Part shown: one piece after another, positions 22,834 to 35,892 of the stretch | How the letters are laid out: each line of letters opens with the position of its first letter | Position numbering within the stretch: the first letter of the stretch is position 1 | DNA from: Dryas octopetala | Taxonomy: Eukaryota; Streptophyta; Magnoliopsida; Rosales; Rosaceae | DNA: 64,000 bases | Reading direction: 5' to 3' | Assembly (NCBI GenBank): GCA_963921425.1 | Contig: OY992836.1 | Location: forward strand, 131,501-195,500 | Notes under the pieces: generated by a model | The model's input: only the letters and a program-made list of their open reading frames with translations | Database searches by the model: none | Told to the model about the DNA's origin: nothing | Translations under genes and position numbers: made by a program

Positions 22834-24136
22834 TAACACTCAGAAATCTCTCTCAACATATCTCACAAAACATCAAGCAAAAGCTTTTCGTCAGTTTCTC
22901 CAGAATTCTCAAAATCACAACATGTTCTTTGTTTCTTTTAATTTTCCGTTAAGACCCTAGAACCGTGTTCCTAGTTTTTGCTCTGCTAAGATCTTATTTC
23001 TTTGTATTGATTTTCTTTTAGTTTTGGTTTATTTCTAGTATGAGATTTGTGGTTCGAACTACCATTGTTACTCACTTTCAAGACGGTCAGATCATTAATA
23101 CTTTTTATATTAAGATTCATAGCTTTTCTTTGCATACAATTACTCAGGCACCCACTCATCGCATCTTTACTTTTGAGCACATTATCGTAGTCACACCAAA
23201 TAATTAAAGTCCTTGAGGATCAAGGCAAGTTCGCATACTTTTTAAATTTCATTTACTTTTGAGCACATTATCGTAGTCACACCAGTCATCGCTCGTTTGC
23301 AATTGTTTTGATTAGAAGTTTGTAGGCTTGGTGCGGATAACGAATCGTCACATCTTTCTATTACAGTTTTTCAGTCGAGAATAGTGGCACGTCCAAAGCA
23401 TTAAACTAGAACTGCAGTGTTCTTGCTAGAAATCCAGCTAGGCTTGCCGTGATTTTTAGAGGTAACAACCTGCTTAAGCCTGGCAAACAAAAGCTCTCGG
23501 CAGAACCTTGCCGAGAAAGTCCTTGAGGCAAAGGGAATGAGACCTTTAATCTGGCGACACAGATCCCAGAAAAGATGTCCCCAACAGTCAAGGTTGTACT
23601 CGTTTCTTTGCAAAGGTCATTCACAGACGTACACTTGTCGGTTATTCAAGATAGAAGGACTATGGTTTTGAGCCATTCCTTAATATAAATACCTTTCTAA
23701 AAGAGGAATTCGTGACCTCAACACATACACATTCGAAAATCTGCAACACTGCAAATTCTCCTCAGTTGTTATGTTCTGATTTCACTTGTTTGTACTGTTT
23801 GTTTCTTGTGAACAATTGTCCTTTAGTAATTTCAGCTTATTTACATTTATTTACAGAATTTAAGATTGTATTTCTTTTAAATTTAAGGAATATTAATGAC
23901 CTTTGATTTCGAGTGTAATCAATCCCATATTTAGTTACTTTCTGGCATTTATTAGTATTTTTATTGTTTCTTTATTTAATCATCAACTCATTATGATCTC
24001 TCATTCATATTTATGGCTCGATTTGTAGTAAGAACTTTGATTGTTTATCAGCCAAGCTTGGATGTGATCAAATTTACTTTCTTTACCAAGATTTATTGCT
24101 TTTATTTAAGCCTTTTCGCTCTCAGTCCTACGATTA
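22834..24136. other. Non-coding, LTR-leader-like sequence
   Basis: No gene is recognised. A 5'-UTR-like AT/CT-rich stretch follows the TATA box copies at 22535 and about 22818. A ~30-bp segment around 'cttttgagcacattatcgta' is repeated 86 bp apart (23166 and 23252). A second TATA-like 'taatataaatacc' occurs near 23680. The layout suggests relics of one or two LTR leaders, without coding evidence. Confidence 0.35.
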
Positions 24137-25195
24137 TGTGAGATCCCGGAAATTGATTTATAATTTATTTTGGAGTAATTGTGGTTTGTTAATAATTATC
24201 TTGTTAATTTGGAGACAATAGAATTTATCTGATAAATTTCAAGAGTAAATAAATGAATTTGAGGTTTTAGAAAAATAAGATTAATTGAGATGAGTTCTTA
24301 GGATTTTAGAGAATGTTTTTCAGACTTCAAAATTTGCTTTGGTGAGTTATTTGGATTTTAAAGGATTTCTATTGGCCATTGAGGAACAATAAAAATTAGT
24401 AAAGACCTAACCTTGATTTTAGTCTTGTTGGAAAGGTCCACGTAAACGAGCATGTAAACGCAAACGAATCGCGATTTGGAGTTACGGTTTGAAAGTTACG
24501 GATGAACAAAGATAGAGGAGCTTTTTAGTAATTTTGCACCCTAGAGTTTAAAAACCCAAAACCCATAAATTTTATCTCACTCTCTCTCCCTCAGCCGCAC
24601 GTGCTGGACGGTGTGTATGTGTGTTTGTGTTTCTTGTGATTGAATAGGCTTAAGTGAGTGAGTGGTGTGTGTTTGTGTGTGGTGGCCGGTGAGTGTCTGT
24701 GTGTGCGCGTGCACTAGGCAGTGGAAGAGGTGTATGTGTGTTTAGTGTGATCAGTTGAGTTTGGCTAGTAAACCCAACAGAATCCAAACCCCAGAGAAAG
24801 AAAAAAAAAGAAGCGAAAGAAGAAAAGAAAGAGAAACAGATAGAGAAGAACACAGAGGAGGAGGAGAAAAAAAGAAGAAGAAAGAAAAAGGAAAGAATAA
24901 GAAGAGGAATAGAGAGAGAGTCAGAGAGAAAGAAAGAAGGAGAAGGAAAGGAGGAAGAACAGAGAGAAAGGGAAAGAAGGGAAGAACATAGAGTGAAAGA
25001 GGAGGAAGAAGGTAAACTTGATTTTCTATTGAACTCTATGTTTTTATTTAGAATTGAGCTTGGATATGATTTCTGGTTTTGTGAGGTTTATTTAATGATT
25101 AGAGAGCTTGATAGGATCACAAACACCACAGAACTTGAAGGAAAGAAAGGAGGATTTCGGGTTGGGTGTATTGACAAAATTTCACTTTTGGGTTT
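24137..25195. mobile_element. Truncated LTR related to the solo LTR family
   Basis: Starts TGTGAGATCCCGGAAATTG, like the reverse complement of the end of solo LTR E (TGTGAGACCCCGTATTTTC). It contains the family segment 'ggagttacggtttgaaag' (24478 region), which matches 'ggagttacggtttaaaag' in element D. It is cut at 25195 by the Athila 5' LTR, and no right end was found. Confidence 0.55.
24788..25011 (+). repeat. ~220-bp purine tract
   Basis: The plus strand is almost exclusively A and G over about 220 bp, with only a handful of pyrimidines. Lys/Arg/Glu-rich frames across it are compositional. Confidence 0.9.
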
Positions 25196-27121
25196 TGATA
25201 TGTTCATAAATTCACATCCTTTTATATTCCTCTTACTTAGTTTTTATAAGTTCATTTGATTAAAAGCTTTAAATTTCATTTAGTTTTGTGTTTTTAGATT
25301 CCGAGTAATAAAATGAGAAATTTCACCATTTATTCTCCTTAATAGATTTTAACATGAATCCAATTGGAGATAGAAGCTCACACCTTGAAGTTATTGCAGG
25401 TTAAATTTCATGAGATTTAAAGACTTCTAAGGTGTTCATTTTGAATTTCAAAGTCAGCCCAAAACTGTACCCGAGGAGAACTGAGTCAGCTGCATTATGT
25501 GGGGCATAATGGATTGAAATAAATAATATATGGTTGGAAAGAAGACATTCATGGCTTTCTATTAATATATAAAATGTAAATTTATGAGTTGGTTAAGGTC
25601 TCCAAATTGCTCTCCAAAGATAGCTCAGAAATCCTGTCAGCAAAAGGATAAAGTGGTCCCAAGGCATCTTTCCATTTTGGGTAATTGCCTATCACATGCT
25701 CTCTTTCATTCCCCTTTGTTTTCCCATTTAAGAAAAATTCAGAAACCACAATGTGAAGGCTCTAAATGAGGCAAAGAGAACATCTACATATCTCAACATT
25801 CTTTAAGGATCATTCATTGAGGGATAAGATGAAATATTCTCATTTTTGAATTAACCAAACTTTATCCCTTCATTTCCTTTTAATCCTAGCCACATATTCT
25901 AGACATAAAAACTCACCAAAACCATAAAACACTCTCTCATTTTCGAGCTCCCCCCTCCATCCTCTCTAATTTCACTCATTTCATCATTCATTCCATCATC
26001 TCATCTCAAAAACACACATCTCATCTTCCATATTTCAAAACCCTAGCTTTTTCTCATCTCTCTTCATCATTTCTTTTCTCCATCTTCCCTCCATCAACTC
26101 TTCCTCTCCAATAAGCCAAACACCATCACAACACCCATCTACCATATTCACCACCATTATTGCAAGAGGAGCTTGGAGGCACTTGGGACAATAAGCTATT
26201 TTGGGTATCCTTGGAGGAGTGACACCCCTTGGGAGCTTGGCTTCAACATCTAGAGGTTTCTCTTTACCTTCTTGTTTCCATTTATGTTTCAATTTGTGAT
26301 ATTGTTTGTAACTTTTATGGCTAGTGAATAGTTTTTTGATTTAGGGTTAGGGATGTAGCCCTAGCCCAACCATGTAATGACTTTGTGATTTGTTATATAA
26401 ATGCCCTTTTGGATATATATGCTCTTATGCTAGTTAAAGATCATGACTTATATGTGTGAATTTACCACTTGTGCATATGAGAAATGTTGTCATGTAGAAA
26501 TTGGAGATTGGTAACCTTTAGTTTCTAAAGCTTGTTGCATAAGAGCATGGTAATTTAAAAGCATCTTGGTTGGATTGTTTTAATTGCTTGGATTCATCAT
26601 CCTTAGAACTTTATACACCTAGGGTTTGCTATGACATTAATCTTAGGTAGTTACCTATCACCTTGGTTAGGATAGTTGATAACATGAAAGAGGATGTGCC
26701 TTAATTTACCTTGATCAGGGGCTAATTAGGAGGGAATCTAATCTATCTAATTTGGCATAATCATTAATTGAATTGTTTGTTACATGGGAGGGTTAGTGTG
26801 AACCTCTAATAACCCCAAATCCTTCATCATCATTGAATTTAATTTGTACTTGAATTTGCTTGTATTTCCATTTGTTAGTTACAAATTCTAGTGTTACTTA
26901 TCATCAATCAACCAAACAACAACTCAACACTACACATTTGCACATACCATTATGTTTAGTCTTGGCTTGCATAGTACATAGTAGGTTGTTTGTTAGTTTT
27001 ATAACCCTAAAATCAATCTAGCTTGTGATTGAAATCCTAATCCAATCTCTTGGGTACGACAACCCCTTACTTCCATTTACATACTAAAACTTGACAACCT
27101 TGCATTTGAGGTATGATAACA
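25196..27121 (+). repeat. 5' LTR of the Athila element
   Basis: Starts TGATATGTTCATAAATTC; the likely end is ...GGTATGATAACA. It matches 34958-35373 joined to 50368-51857. The 3' boundary is inferred from the TG...CA rule and the primer-binding site 9 bp later. Confidence 0.8.
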
Positions 27122-27130
27122 ATAGGTTTT

Positions 27131-27148
27131 TGGTGCCGTTGCCGGGGA
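27131..27148 (+). other. Primer-binding site of the Athila element
   Basis: TGGTGCCGTTGCCGGGGA, the form usual downstream of Athila 5' LTRs. Confidence 0.75.
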
Positions 27149-27599
27149 TTGGAGTCCTAGGACTTTGATCCTAAGCTTGGGTTGCATTTAGGGTTAATTT
27201 TATTTAGTATAAAAGAAAAGAAAAAAAATTTTGAATTTTTAGTTTTAAATTTGTTTTTACTTTGTTAGAAAACATAGTGTTTCTTTATGGATTAAACTGT
27301 TTTGTTTGGTAGCTGTTTTGCGAATTTGGTTCACCTGTGATTCTTTATTTTTTCGTTTTGAATCCAACCATATAAAGAACGTCAAAATCGGATCAGCGGT
27401 TTAAAAGTTATAAGCTAAAAACGGAGCAGAGGTCATAAAGTAGTTTTCTGTTGCGTTTTAGTTTAATTGTTTCACTTTTTGTGTATTACTTTGTGTACAT
27501 TTGTTAGTTACCCTTTTCTTTTATTGACATTGGATGCTATCTTGAGTTTCTTTTTTTTATCCTTGTGACTTATAGTGTTCTTGCTCTCTTGATAGGTGT
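27149..27599 (+). other. Non-coding leader between PBS and gag
   Basis: About 450 bp of AT-rich leader without an open frame, as expected ahead of Athila gag. Confidence 0.6.
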
Positions 27600-29213
27600 A
27601 TGAGTGAAAACCCAACCACTTCAAGTTCACACATTATTTTGAGAAGTGAGAAGGAATTGATAGAGTTTACAAGAGGTAGATCAAGAGAAAGAGGTACAAG
27701 GAAGACAAGGGAAAAATCACCTCCAAAGGAAGCAAGGATGGGGGATGGGAATCCACCTCCACCACCACTAGAGGAAGAAAGACCCTTGAGAGATTTTACA
27801 CTACCTTTTTTGGAGACTCATCCTAGTTGCATTGTGCTTCCACCTTGTGCAAATGCATTTAAGATCATACCGGCCGGGTACATTGCAATTGTTACCTAGC
27901 TTTCATGGAATGACAAGTAGTGATCTCTATTTGCACATCACCGAATTTTGTGTAGCTTGCTCAACCGTACAACTAAATGGAATTAATGAGGACAATTTAA
28001 GGTTAAGGCTTTTCCCATTCTCATTGAAGGACAAAGCTAAGCAATGGTTATACAAGTTGCCGGCCGCAAGCATCCACACATGGGAGGAAATGTAAAAGAG
28101 CTTTCTGCAAAAGTTCTTTCCACCATCAAAGACCAATGCTTTTAGGCAACTCTTAATGCAATTTAGGGCCTAATGAGCTATTTCATGAAGCATGGGAGAG
28201 ATTCAAAGATATGAAAAATGGTTGCCCTAATCATGGTCTCACCAAGTGGATGATTCTCAACTTCTTCTACAATGGGTTGACTCAAGAGACAAGGAGAAGA
28301 GTGGACTATGCATGTGGAGGAAGCTTTATGGACAAAACTGAAAGGGAGGCCGTAGAGGTTCTTGACAATTTGAGTGAGACTTCACAACTTTGGGACAATG
28401 TCAATGATAGGTTGTCAATGAAGGATGTGAACTTATCTATGAAAGAGCAACAAAGAAGAGGAGTATCCTCACATCAATGTGCAACAAGAGTTGAAGAAGA
28501 TAGAGGCCACAATGAACAAGAAGCTTGATTTGCTTCTCAATGCTCAACAAGGGAATTCTAGCTATACACCATCTTCATCTATGGCAAGCAAGGAAGTGAA
28601 GCATAGTTGTATGATATGTGAGAGCTTGCAACATGAGACAATGCAATGCCCTCAAGGAGGTTCATTTTCGGAATTTATGGAGCAATGCAACCAACTTGGT
28701 TATCAACAAAGACCAAGGAATGATCCCTATAGCAACACTTACAATCCGAGGTGGAGAAATAATCCAAACTTTAGATGGAGTGACCAACCACAAGCACCTC
28801 AAGCACCTCAAGCACCATCCTATCCTAGTTGTGAGCAAGGCCAAGGGTTTCAAAGGCCTAATGGTGGCTATCAAGGTGCTAGTAGCTCTTCATTCAACAA
28901 CCAAGGAGCCATAAATTCATATCAAGCTCCTAGGGCACCCTACCAAGCTTCTTCACAACAACAACAAATGCATCAAGAGGTAATCAAAAAACCCTCTATT
29001 GAAGATTTGCTAACTAGTTTCATCATAGAGAGCAAAGGAAATCAAGCCAAGCAAGATGAAAAGATCAACATTCTAAGAAATGGTTTGAACAAACTTGAGA
29101 TGCAAATGAGGCAATTGGCCAATGAGGTTAGAGAAAGGAAGCAAAGTGTGTTTCCAAGCATGGTTGAGAACAATATCCAGAGCATGAGCAAGCTAAACTT
29201 ATCACTACCTTGA
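27600..29213 (+). pseudogene. Athila gag, broken
   Basis: The start at 27600 (MSENPTTSSSHIIL) follows a leader lacking other in-frame ATGs. The frame shifts near 27880 (PAGYIAIVT* versus the other frame, FHGMTSSDLYLHITEF). A TAA follows TWEEM near 28095, and shifts recur near 28170 and 28500. The retrotransposon gag domain is recognisable from LRLFPFSLKDKAKQWLYKL and NFFYNGLTQETRRRVDYACG. A canonical C-x2-C-x4-H-x4-C zinc knuckle (CMICESLQHETMQC) is encoded at about 28610. Low-complexity Gln/Asn/Pro sequence follows. Gag builds the virus-like particle; this copy cannot make a full-length product. Confidence 0.85.
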
Positions 29214-29362
29214 GAAGTGGCAAGGAGTACAACAATCAAGTAACCTTGCCAAGCTTCGAGGAAGAGGTACAAGAGCAACCTAAGGAGCACACCAAGGCAC
29301 AACAAGGAAAGCCACTTGCACCACCCAGATTTGAGAAGTAAGAGAAGAACAAAGGGAAGATC

Positions 29363-30916
29363 ATGGAATTAGGTGATAGTGAGGTGAAGTTGGGGTACAA
29401 TGGTGGTTATCCTAAGGCTTTGAAGGACAATCTTAATACCAAGACCGAGAGTAGCATCAAGGAGAAGCAAGAGAAAGGGCAATCCGAGAGACCATTCAAG
29501 AGAGGTATCACATTCAACCCTCCTTTGAATATAGTGCAAGATTTTGAGCCACCACTTCCATATCCTCAAGTTCAAAGGAAGCAAGAAGCCAAGGAAAAGA
29601 AAGAGAAAGAGAAAGAGAAAGAGAAAGAGAAAGAGAAGAATGAGCTTCTTGAGTTGTTCAAGAAAATGGACATCAACATTCCACTCCTCAATGCCATCAA
29701 GATCATTCCTTCCTATTCCAAGTTCTTGAAGGATCTATGCACAAACAAGAGGTATAAGACACAATTTGAGAAAAATGACAAGGTGGTACTAAGTGAGCAA
29801 GTGAGTGCCGTTTTTCAAATGAAGCTTCCACCAAAGTTGAAGGATCTAGGCTCCTTTACCGTCCCTTGCACTATTGGAAACCAACCTTTTGAGAGAGCCT
29901 TGATGGATTTAGGGGCAAACATCAATCTTATGCCTTATCATGTGTATGAGACATTAGGTCTTAGAGACATCTCTCCCATCACTATTTCTCTTCAATTGGC
30001 GGATAAGAGCATTGTGTATCCAAGAGGAGTAGTGGAGGATGTTCTTGTGAAGGTTGATGAGCTCATTATACCAACGGATTTCATTATTCTTGACATGGAG
30101 GAGGTACAAACAAGTGGAAATGACTTAACTATCATCTTTGGCCGTGCATTCATGGCAATGGCGGGTGCCAAAATTGATGTTAAGGAAAGGCTTATGACCA
30201 TGACCGTTCATGACACTACCATTGCCTTTAAGGTTTTTGATGCATTGAAGAAGCCATCACAAGCTCATGATTGTTACCGGATTGAAGTGATGGATTGCAT
30301 TGACAAATTTGTGAAGAATATATTCATTAAGACATCAACAAAGGATCCTTTGGAAGCTTGTATCATGCACAATGACATGGATTTCATGGAAGATGAGACA
30401 CTTGAGGCCGTGAGGCCCTACACACCACACTTGGCTCCCAAGTTTGAGGTATATCCTTCTAACCCTACTCCTTTACTCCCATCAAATGCATGCCCCCCTA
30501 ATCTTGAACTTAAACCTCTTCCTACACATTTAAAGTATGCTTTTATTGGTGAAAACCACGCGTTGCCCGTAATTGTGTCTTCTTGTTTGAGTGATTTGCA
30601 TGAAAGTAAGCTTATGAGAGTGCTTAGAGAACACAAAGGATCACTTGGATGGACCATAGCCGATATCAAGGGATTGATCCCTAGTTTGTGCATGCATAGA
30701 ATTCTCCTTGAAGATGATATCAAGCCAACAAGAGATGCTCAAAGAAGACTCAACCCTCCTATGAAAGAAGTTGTTAGAGGGGAGATCATGAAGCTACTTG
30801 ATGTGGGAGTGATATATCCCATCTCGGATTCAAAGTGGGTGTCACCGATTCAAGTTGTGCCCAAGAAAGGTGGAGTGACCCTGTTAGCAAATGAGAAGGG
30901 AGAGCTTGTGCCATAA
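29363..30916 (+). pseudogene. Athila protease and start of reverse transcriptase
   Basis: One open stretch of 517 codons. Residues about 70-95 form a (Lys-Glu)n run encoded by a gaaaga microsatellite (29598-29637). NIPLLNAIKIIPSYSKFLKDL marks the Athila pre-protease region. The retropepsin-like domain carries ALMDLGANINLMPY, with Leu instead of Thr after the catalytic Asp, usual in this lineage. RT begins with HRILLEDDIKPTRDAQRRLN and GVIYPISDSKWVSPIQVVPK. A TAA at 30914-30916 stops it inside RT, and the same frame resumes with WRVCIDYRKLN. Confidence 0.88.
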
Positions 30917-31982
30917 AGACTCCTCACGGGTTGGAGGGTGTGTATTGACTATAGGAAGCTCAACAATGCCACAAGGAAGGATCATTTCCCATTGTCATTC
31001 ATTGATCAAATGTTGGAGAGATTGGCGGGCCATTCCTACTATTGCTTCCTTGATGGGTATAGTGGCTACAATCAAATCCCTATAGCACCGGAAGATAGAG
31101 AATACCACTTTCACTTGTCCATATGGCACTTTTGCATATAGGAGGATGCCCTTTGGTTTATGTAATGCTCCGGCCACTTTTCAAAGATGTATGATGTCAA
31201 TCTTTAGTGACATGGTGGAGCGTTCCATTGAGGTATTCATGGATGATTTTAGTGTTTTTGGCTCTTCTTTTGATGATTGTCTTCACCACTTGAATCTTGT
31301 ACTTCAAAGATGTGAAGAAACCAACCTTGTGCTCAATTGAGAAAAGTGTCATTTCATGGTTCAAAAAGGCATAGTTTTGGGGCATGTTGTTTCTCCAAGA
31401 GGGATTGAGGTTGATAAAGTAAAAGTAGAGCTCATTGAGAAGTTGCCGCCACCTACAAGTGTGAGGGCCGTGAGAAGCTTCTTTGGCCATGCCGATTTTT
31501 ATAGAAGATTTATCAAGGACTTCTCCCAAGTATCAAAGCCACTTTGTGATTTGCTAGCCAAGGATGCACCATTTGTGTTTGATGAGGCTTGCCTACATGC
31601 TTTTGAGAAGATCAAGGAGTTACTTATCAAATCTCCTATCATTTGTGCACCAGATTGGAGTATGCCATTTGAGTTGATGTGTGATGCTAGTGACTATGCA
31701 CTTGGAGCCGTTTTGGGACAAAGGAAGGACAAGTTTCTCCATGCCATCTATTATGCAAGTAGAACCTTGAATGATGCTCAACTGTACACCACAACGGAGA
31801 AGGAATTACTTGTCATCATCTTTGCTTTGGAGAAGTTTAGAAGCTACTTGTTGGGTGCCAAAGTCATTGTCCACACGGATCATAGTGCATTGAAGTATCT
31901 CTTGTCCAAGAAAGATGCAAAACCAAGGCTTGTAAGATGGATACTCTTGCTACAAGAGTTTGATATTGACATCAAAGACTAG
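30917..31982 (+). pseudogene. Athila reverse transcriptase and RNase H
   Basis: RT continues with WRVCIDYRKLN, HFPLSFIDQMLERLAG and SYYCFLDGYSGYNQI. A one-base shift at about 31102 moves the frame to RMPFGLCNAPATFQRCM. The catalytic box is EVFMDDFSVFG, the Phe variant of YxDD. A TGA at 31338-31340 interrupts NLVLN*EKCHF. RNase H is recognisable from [38 protein letters not shown] and [15 protein letters not shown] at 31980-31982 precedes [13 protein letters not shown]. The polymerase copies element RNA to DNA in autonomous relatives; here it has at least three lesions. Confidence 0.88.
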
Positions 31983-33423
31983 CCCGGAAAGGAGAACTTG
32001 GTTGCAGATCACTTGTCAAGATTTGAAGAAGGAGGTGATGATTCTCACATCCCTTTGTGTGAATCTTTTCCAGATGAGAGTCTTTTTGTCATGACTACTA
32101 GAAAAGATTCTTTGCTTTGGTTTGTGCATTTTGTGAACTACCATGCTAATGGAGACAAATTTGTGCCTAAAGAGTTTGACTACCAAGCCAAGAAGAGGTT
32201 TTTAAAGGAGGCAAGACACTACATTTGGGATGATCCCTTCTTGTTCAAAATGTGCAAAGATCAAGTAATGAGAAGATGTGTGCACCAAGATGAAGTTCAA
32301 AGCATTCTTAAGCATTGCCATTCATATGCTTGTGGAGGACACTTTGGAGGCAAGAAAACCGCACTAAAGGTACTCACTAGTGGATTCTTTTGGCCTACCA
32401 TATTTAAAGATGCATATGCTTTTGTTACTAGTTGTGATAGATGCCAAAGGGTTGTAAACATTTCATCAAGAAATCAAATGCCCCTAACTAATATCTTGGA
32501 AGTTGAATTGTTTGATTGTTGGGGCATTGACTTTATGAGACTATTTCCTAGTTCCTATGGTAATCTATATATTCTTGTGTGCGTTGATTATGTGTCAAAG
32601 TGGGTTGAGGCCGTGACATCCAAGACAAATGATCACAAGATGGTTATGAAATTCTTTAAGGAGAACATCTTTTCAAGGTTTTGCACTCCTAGGGTTTTCA
32701 TTAGTGATGGAGGATCACATTTCATTAACAAGCCCCTTGAAGCCTTACTCAAGAAGTATGATGTGAAGCACAAAGTGAGCACTCCCTATCATCCACAAAT
32801 TAGTGGACAAGTTGAGATTTCAAATAGGGAGATCAAACATATCCTAGAGAAGATGGTGAACACTTCAAGGAAGGATTGGAGTTTGAAGTTGAATGATGCT
32901 TTGTGGGCATATAGAACGGCATTCAAGACACCTTTAGGAATGTCACCTTATAGGCTAGTGTATGGGAATGCATGCCATCTACCCGTACGTGGAACTTGAA
33001 CACAAAGCTTTGTGGGCACTTAAGGAGTTGAATTTTAACTTTATCAAGGCCGGTGAGAAGAGGAAGCTTGATCTTTGTGAGCTTGATGAGTTGAGGTATG
33101 AGGGATATGAGAATTCCAAGTTATACAAGGAGAAAACCAAAGCATATCATGATAAGAAGCTTGTGAAGAAGAATTTTAAGCCAAACCAACTTGTGCTTCT
33201 TTACAATTCAAGATTAAAGTTGTTTTCGGGCAAACATAGATCAAGATGAAGTGGTCCATTTCAAGTAGTTCAAGTCTTTCCCCATGGAGCCATTGAAATC
33301 AAGAACATGAAGAGTAGGGATGTGTTCAAAGTGAATGGCCACCGTTTGAAGCCCTACGTCTCGGCTAGCTTCAATGAAGAAGAGGAAGTCCTTTACTTTA
33401 AGAATGCTCCTTGTGCACCATAA
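31983..33423 (+). pseudogene. Athila integrase
   Basis: The main open stretch is 31998-32999. It has the zinc-binding H-H-C-C module ([16 protein letters not shown] ... CDRCQR) and the DDE catalytic core: first Asp in [13 protein letters not shown], second in [11 protein letters not shown], Glu in [14 protein letters not shown]. The C-terminal part follows with [22 protein letters not shown] shift near 32985 moves the frame to [14 protein letters not shown], and a TGA near 33249 precedes GPFQVVQVFPHGAIEIK. The frame ends at 33423 (FKNAPCAP). Integrase inserts cDNA in working relatives; this copy is dead. Confidence 0.87.
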
Positions 33424-34942
33424 AGGCAACCCAAGTGTTGGAGGTCTACAAAGGGGAGTTTTTCTTGACTCTTATCTTGTTTTAAATTTATTTATTTATG
33501 TTTTGTTGTTTTATGTGTTGTTGTTGTGTTTTGTGTTGTGTGTTGTGTGTTGTTTATCTTTCACTCTACGCATGAATTTTTCATTACAAAACTTTCAAAA
33601 TCACTTTTTAACATTGAGTACAATGTTAGATTCAAGTGTGGGGGGAAGGTAACTTTTGTTGAAATTTTTTAATTTTTGTTGTTTAATAAGGGCTAAGAAG
33701 AGAATGAGCATGTTTAGGTCTTAGAAGTTCCTCTCTTGTTAATAGTGAGTTATGAGACCTTATTTGAATCTATTTACACAAACTTTGTCAATTTGATGCA
33801 TTGTAATGAGAGAAGCATAGTAAGACTTGTGTAAAATAATTATGTCATATATGTGAGTTTTGAGCCTAATAGAAGTGCATATATTGTTCCTAACACTTTG
33901 TTCTTCATGTGTGATCAATCTTGTGCATATTGCATCTCTAGAACTTGCTTAACATCTCTCAAAGCTTTGTGTCATGTATGAATACATCTTGGAAATGATC
34001 TAGGCATTAGGAATCCACCATGGCCAAATGAGCATAATCCCTAAATATGTTATATCCATTAGATTGTCATTTTGTGCCTTTATGTTAGCCTTTCATTTCT
34101 TTCCACTACAAATGTCTTACCCTTTTGTTTAAACACTAGCCTTACCATTTTCAAGCTAACTAATGAGTAATATGAGATTGAGTTATGTTAAGGTGCTTGC
34201 AAAGAAATAAGTTTGGGGGTTTTGGGAAAAACAAGTGTGGGGGTGTTCTATGTATGCAAAAAAAAAAAAAAAAACAATCGTGATTGTGATTGCATGTCCA
34301 ATTGTCTAACAGGGTGTGGATGTGATAACTTTGAAAATGCAACTGCATCTCTGGCTTGAAAGGATTGGATAAAAAAAAAGTGTTATTCAAGAAATAAAAA
34401 ATGTTTTAGTTTAATTTTGGAGGAATGGTTTGAGGGTTGAGTTTTGGCAAGCATCTTAAAGTCTTTAAAGTTCTTAAATTTCAACAAGAGAATTGCTTAT
34501 TATGTTTGTTTGGAATTTGTAATAACCTTTCCTTTTAATTTCTTTAACCCCTCACCCTAAACCCCATTACAACCTAATAAAAGTCCTTTTGATCCAAGAT
34601 ATTTTGTGCATGATTAGTAGTGGAGATGAGATTGAGTAGCAAGAATATGGAGGCATATGCACAACATTACATTGAGTGTATACACTAACCCTTAAACACT
34701 TGTGTCAAAATAGAGAGCATTCCAATGAGTGTTTGGTTATCCAAGTTTGAATTGCATATCTTATGAATGCATTGAATTGACATATGGTTTATAGTGTACA
34801 CACTCACTCAAGCATGTGTTTCATGTCTTGTTATTAACACTAGAGGAAAATCTAGGAAATATTTTGTGCTTATGAAATTCATAGCTTTATCTTGTATTTT
34901 TCTTTATTGAGTGTTTTGTTTGCTCGAGGACGAGCAAAACCT
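33424..34942 (+). other. Non-coding 3' region of the Athila element
   Basis: About 1.5 kb with no open frame of note. It includes the 'aagtgtggggggaa' word after pol (33629) and similar 'aagtttgggggt' words, common in the long Athila 3' region. Some Athila copies carry an env-like ORF here; I see none. Confidence 0.6.
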
Positions 34943-34955
34943 AAGTTTGGGGGTA
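34943..34955 (+). other. Polypurine tract of the Athila element
   Basis: 'aagtttgggggta' lies directly upstream of the 3' LTR start TGATATG at 34958. Confidence 0.65.
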
Positions 34956-34957
34956 TT

Positions 34958-35373
34958 TGATATGTTCATAAATTCACATCCTGTTATATTCCTCTTACTT
35001 AGTTTTTATAAGTTCATTTGATTCAAAGCTTTAAATTTCATTTAGTTTTGTGTTTTTAGATTCCGAGCAATAAAATGAGAAATTTCACCATTTATTCTCC
35101 TTAATAGATTTTAACATGAATTCAATTGGAGATAGAAGCTAACACTTTGAAGTTATTCTAGGTTAAACTTCGTGACATTTGAAGACTTCTAAGGTGTTCA
35201 TTTTGAATTTCATAGTCAGCCCAAAACTGCACCCGAGGAGAACTGAGTCAGCTGCATTGTGTGGGGCATAACTTTTTGATTCGAGCTTGGATTGAGGCAT
35301 ATAATATATGGTTGGAAAGAAGACATCCAGGGCTTTCTATTGAAATATAAAACATAAATTTCTGAGTTGGTTA
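34958..35373 (+). repeat. 3' LTR of the Athila element, part 1
   Basis: Matches 25196 onward with scattered differences and one ~16-bp indel. It is interrupted after 'gagttggtta' by the Harbinger element; TTA at 35371-35373 is one TSD copy. Confidence 0.88.
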
Positions 35374-35892
35374 GGCCTTCCACTATGGTAAGACCCATTT
35401 TTTGTGACCCAAAACCCATTTTGGGTCACAAATAGTGCTGTGACCCAATTCTCACTACAATGGTGCTGTGACCCACCCATTTTGGGTCACAGTGTTTTAT
35501 AGATATTTAAAATATGACTAATATTAATTATTTTATGTTTAATTTATAATTTATAATTTAAATTATAATAAAAACTAATCTATTGGTCTTATTTTAATGA
35601 GACCTTTAAAATAAGGTCAATATTGAATATATTTAAAATAAGAAAATTTCATAAATTAGACAACATAAGCCTTACAACATCGGGACTTCAACAAGCACAA
35701 ACAATAAAAACAACACGATGATTTAAAGGAAAAACAAGAACAACACGATCACTAAAAGAAAAAACAAGAACAATACGATGATTTAAAGAAAAAACAACAA
35801 CAACAACAACAACTGCATTCGACATGACAGAAAACGAAGCGAACTTCTTATTCGGAGTCCAATGATGAAGAATTGACACCCCCGTAATTATA

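Noticed and set aside
23401..23624. Two overlapping ~70-codon minus-strand frames
   Set aside because: Short, no recognisable motifs, within LTR-leader-like non-coding sequence.
24755..24991. Lys/Arg/Glu-rich 78-codon frame
   Set aside because: Translation of a purine tract; no complexity or start context.
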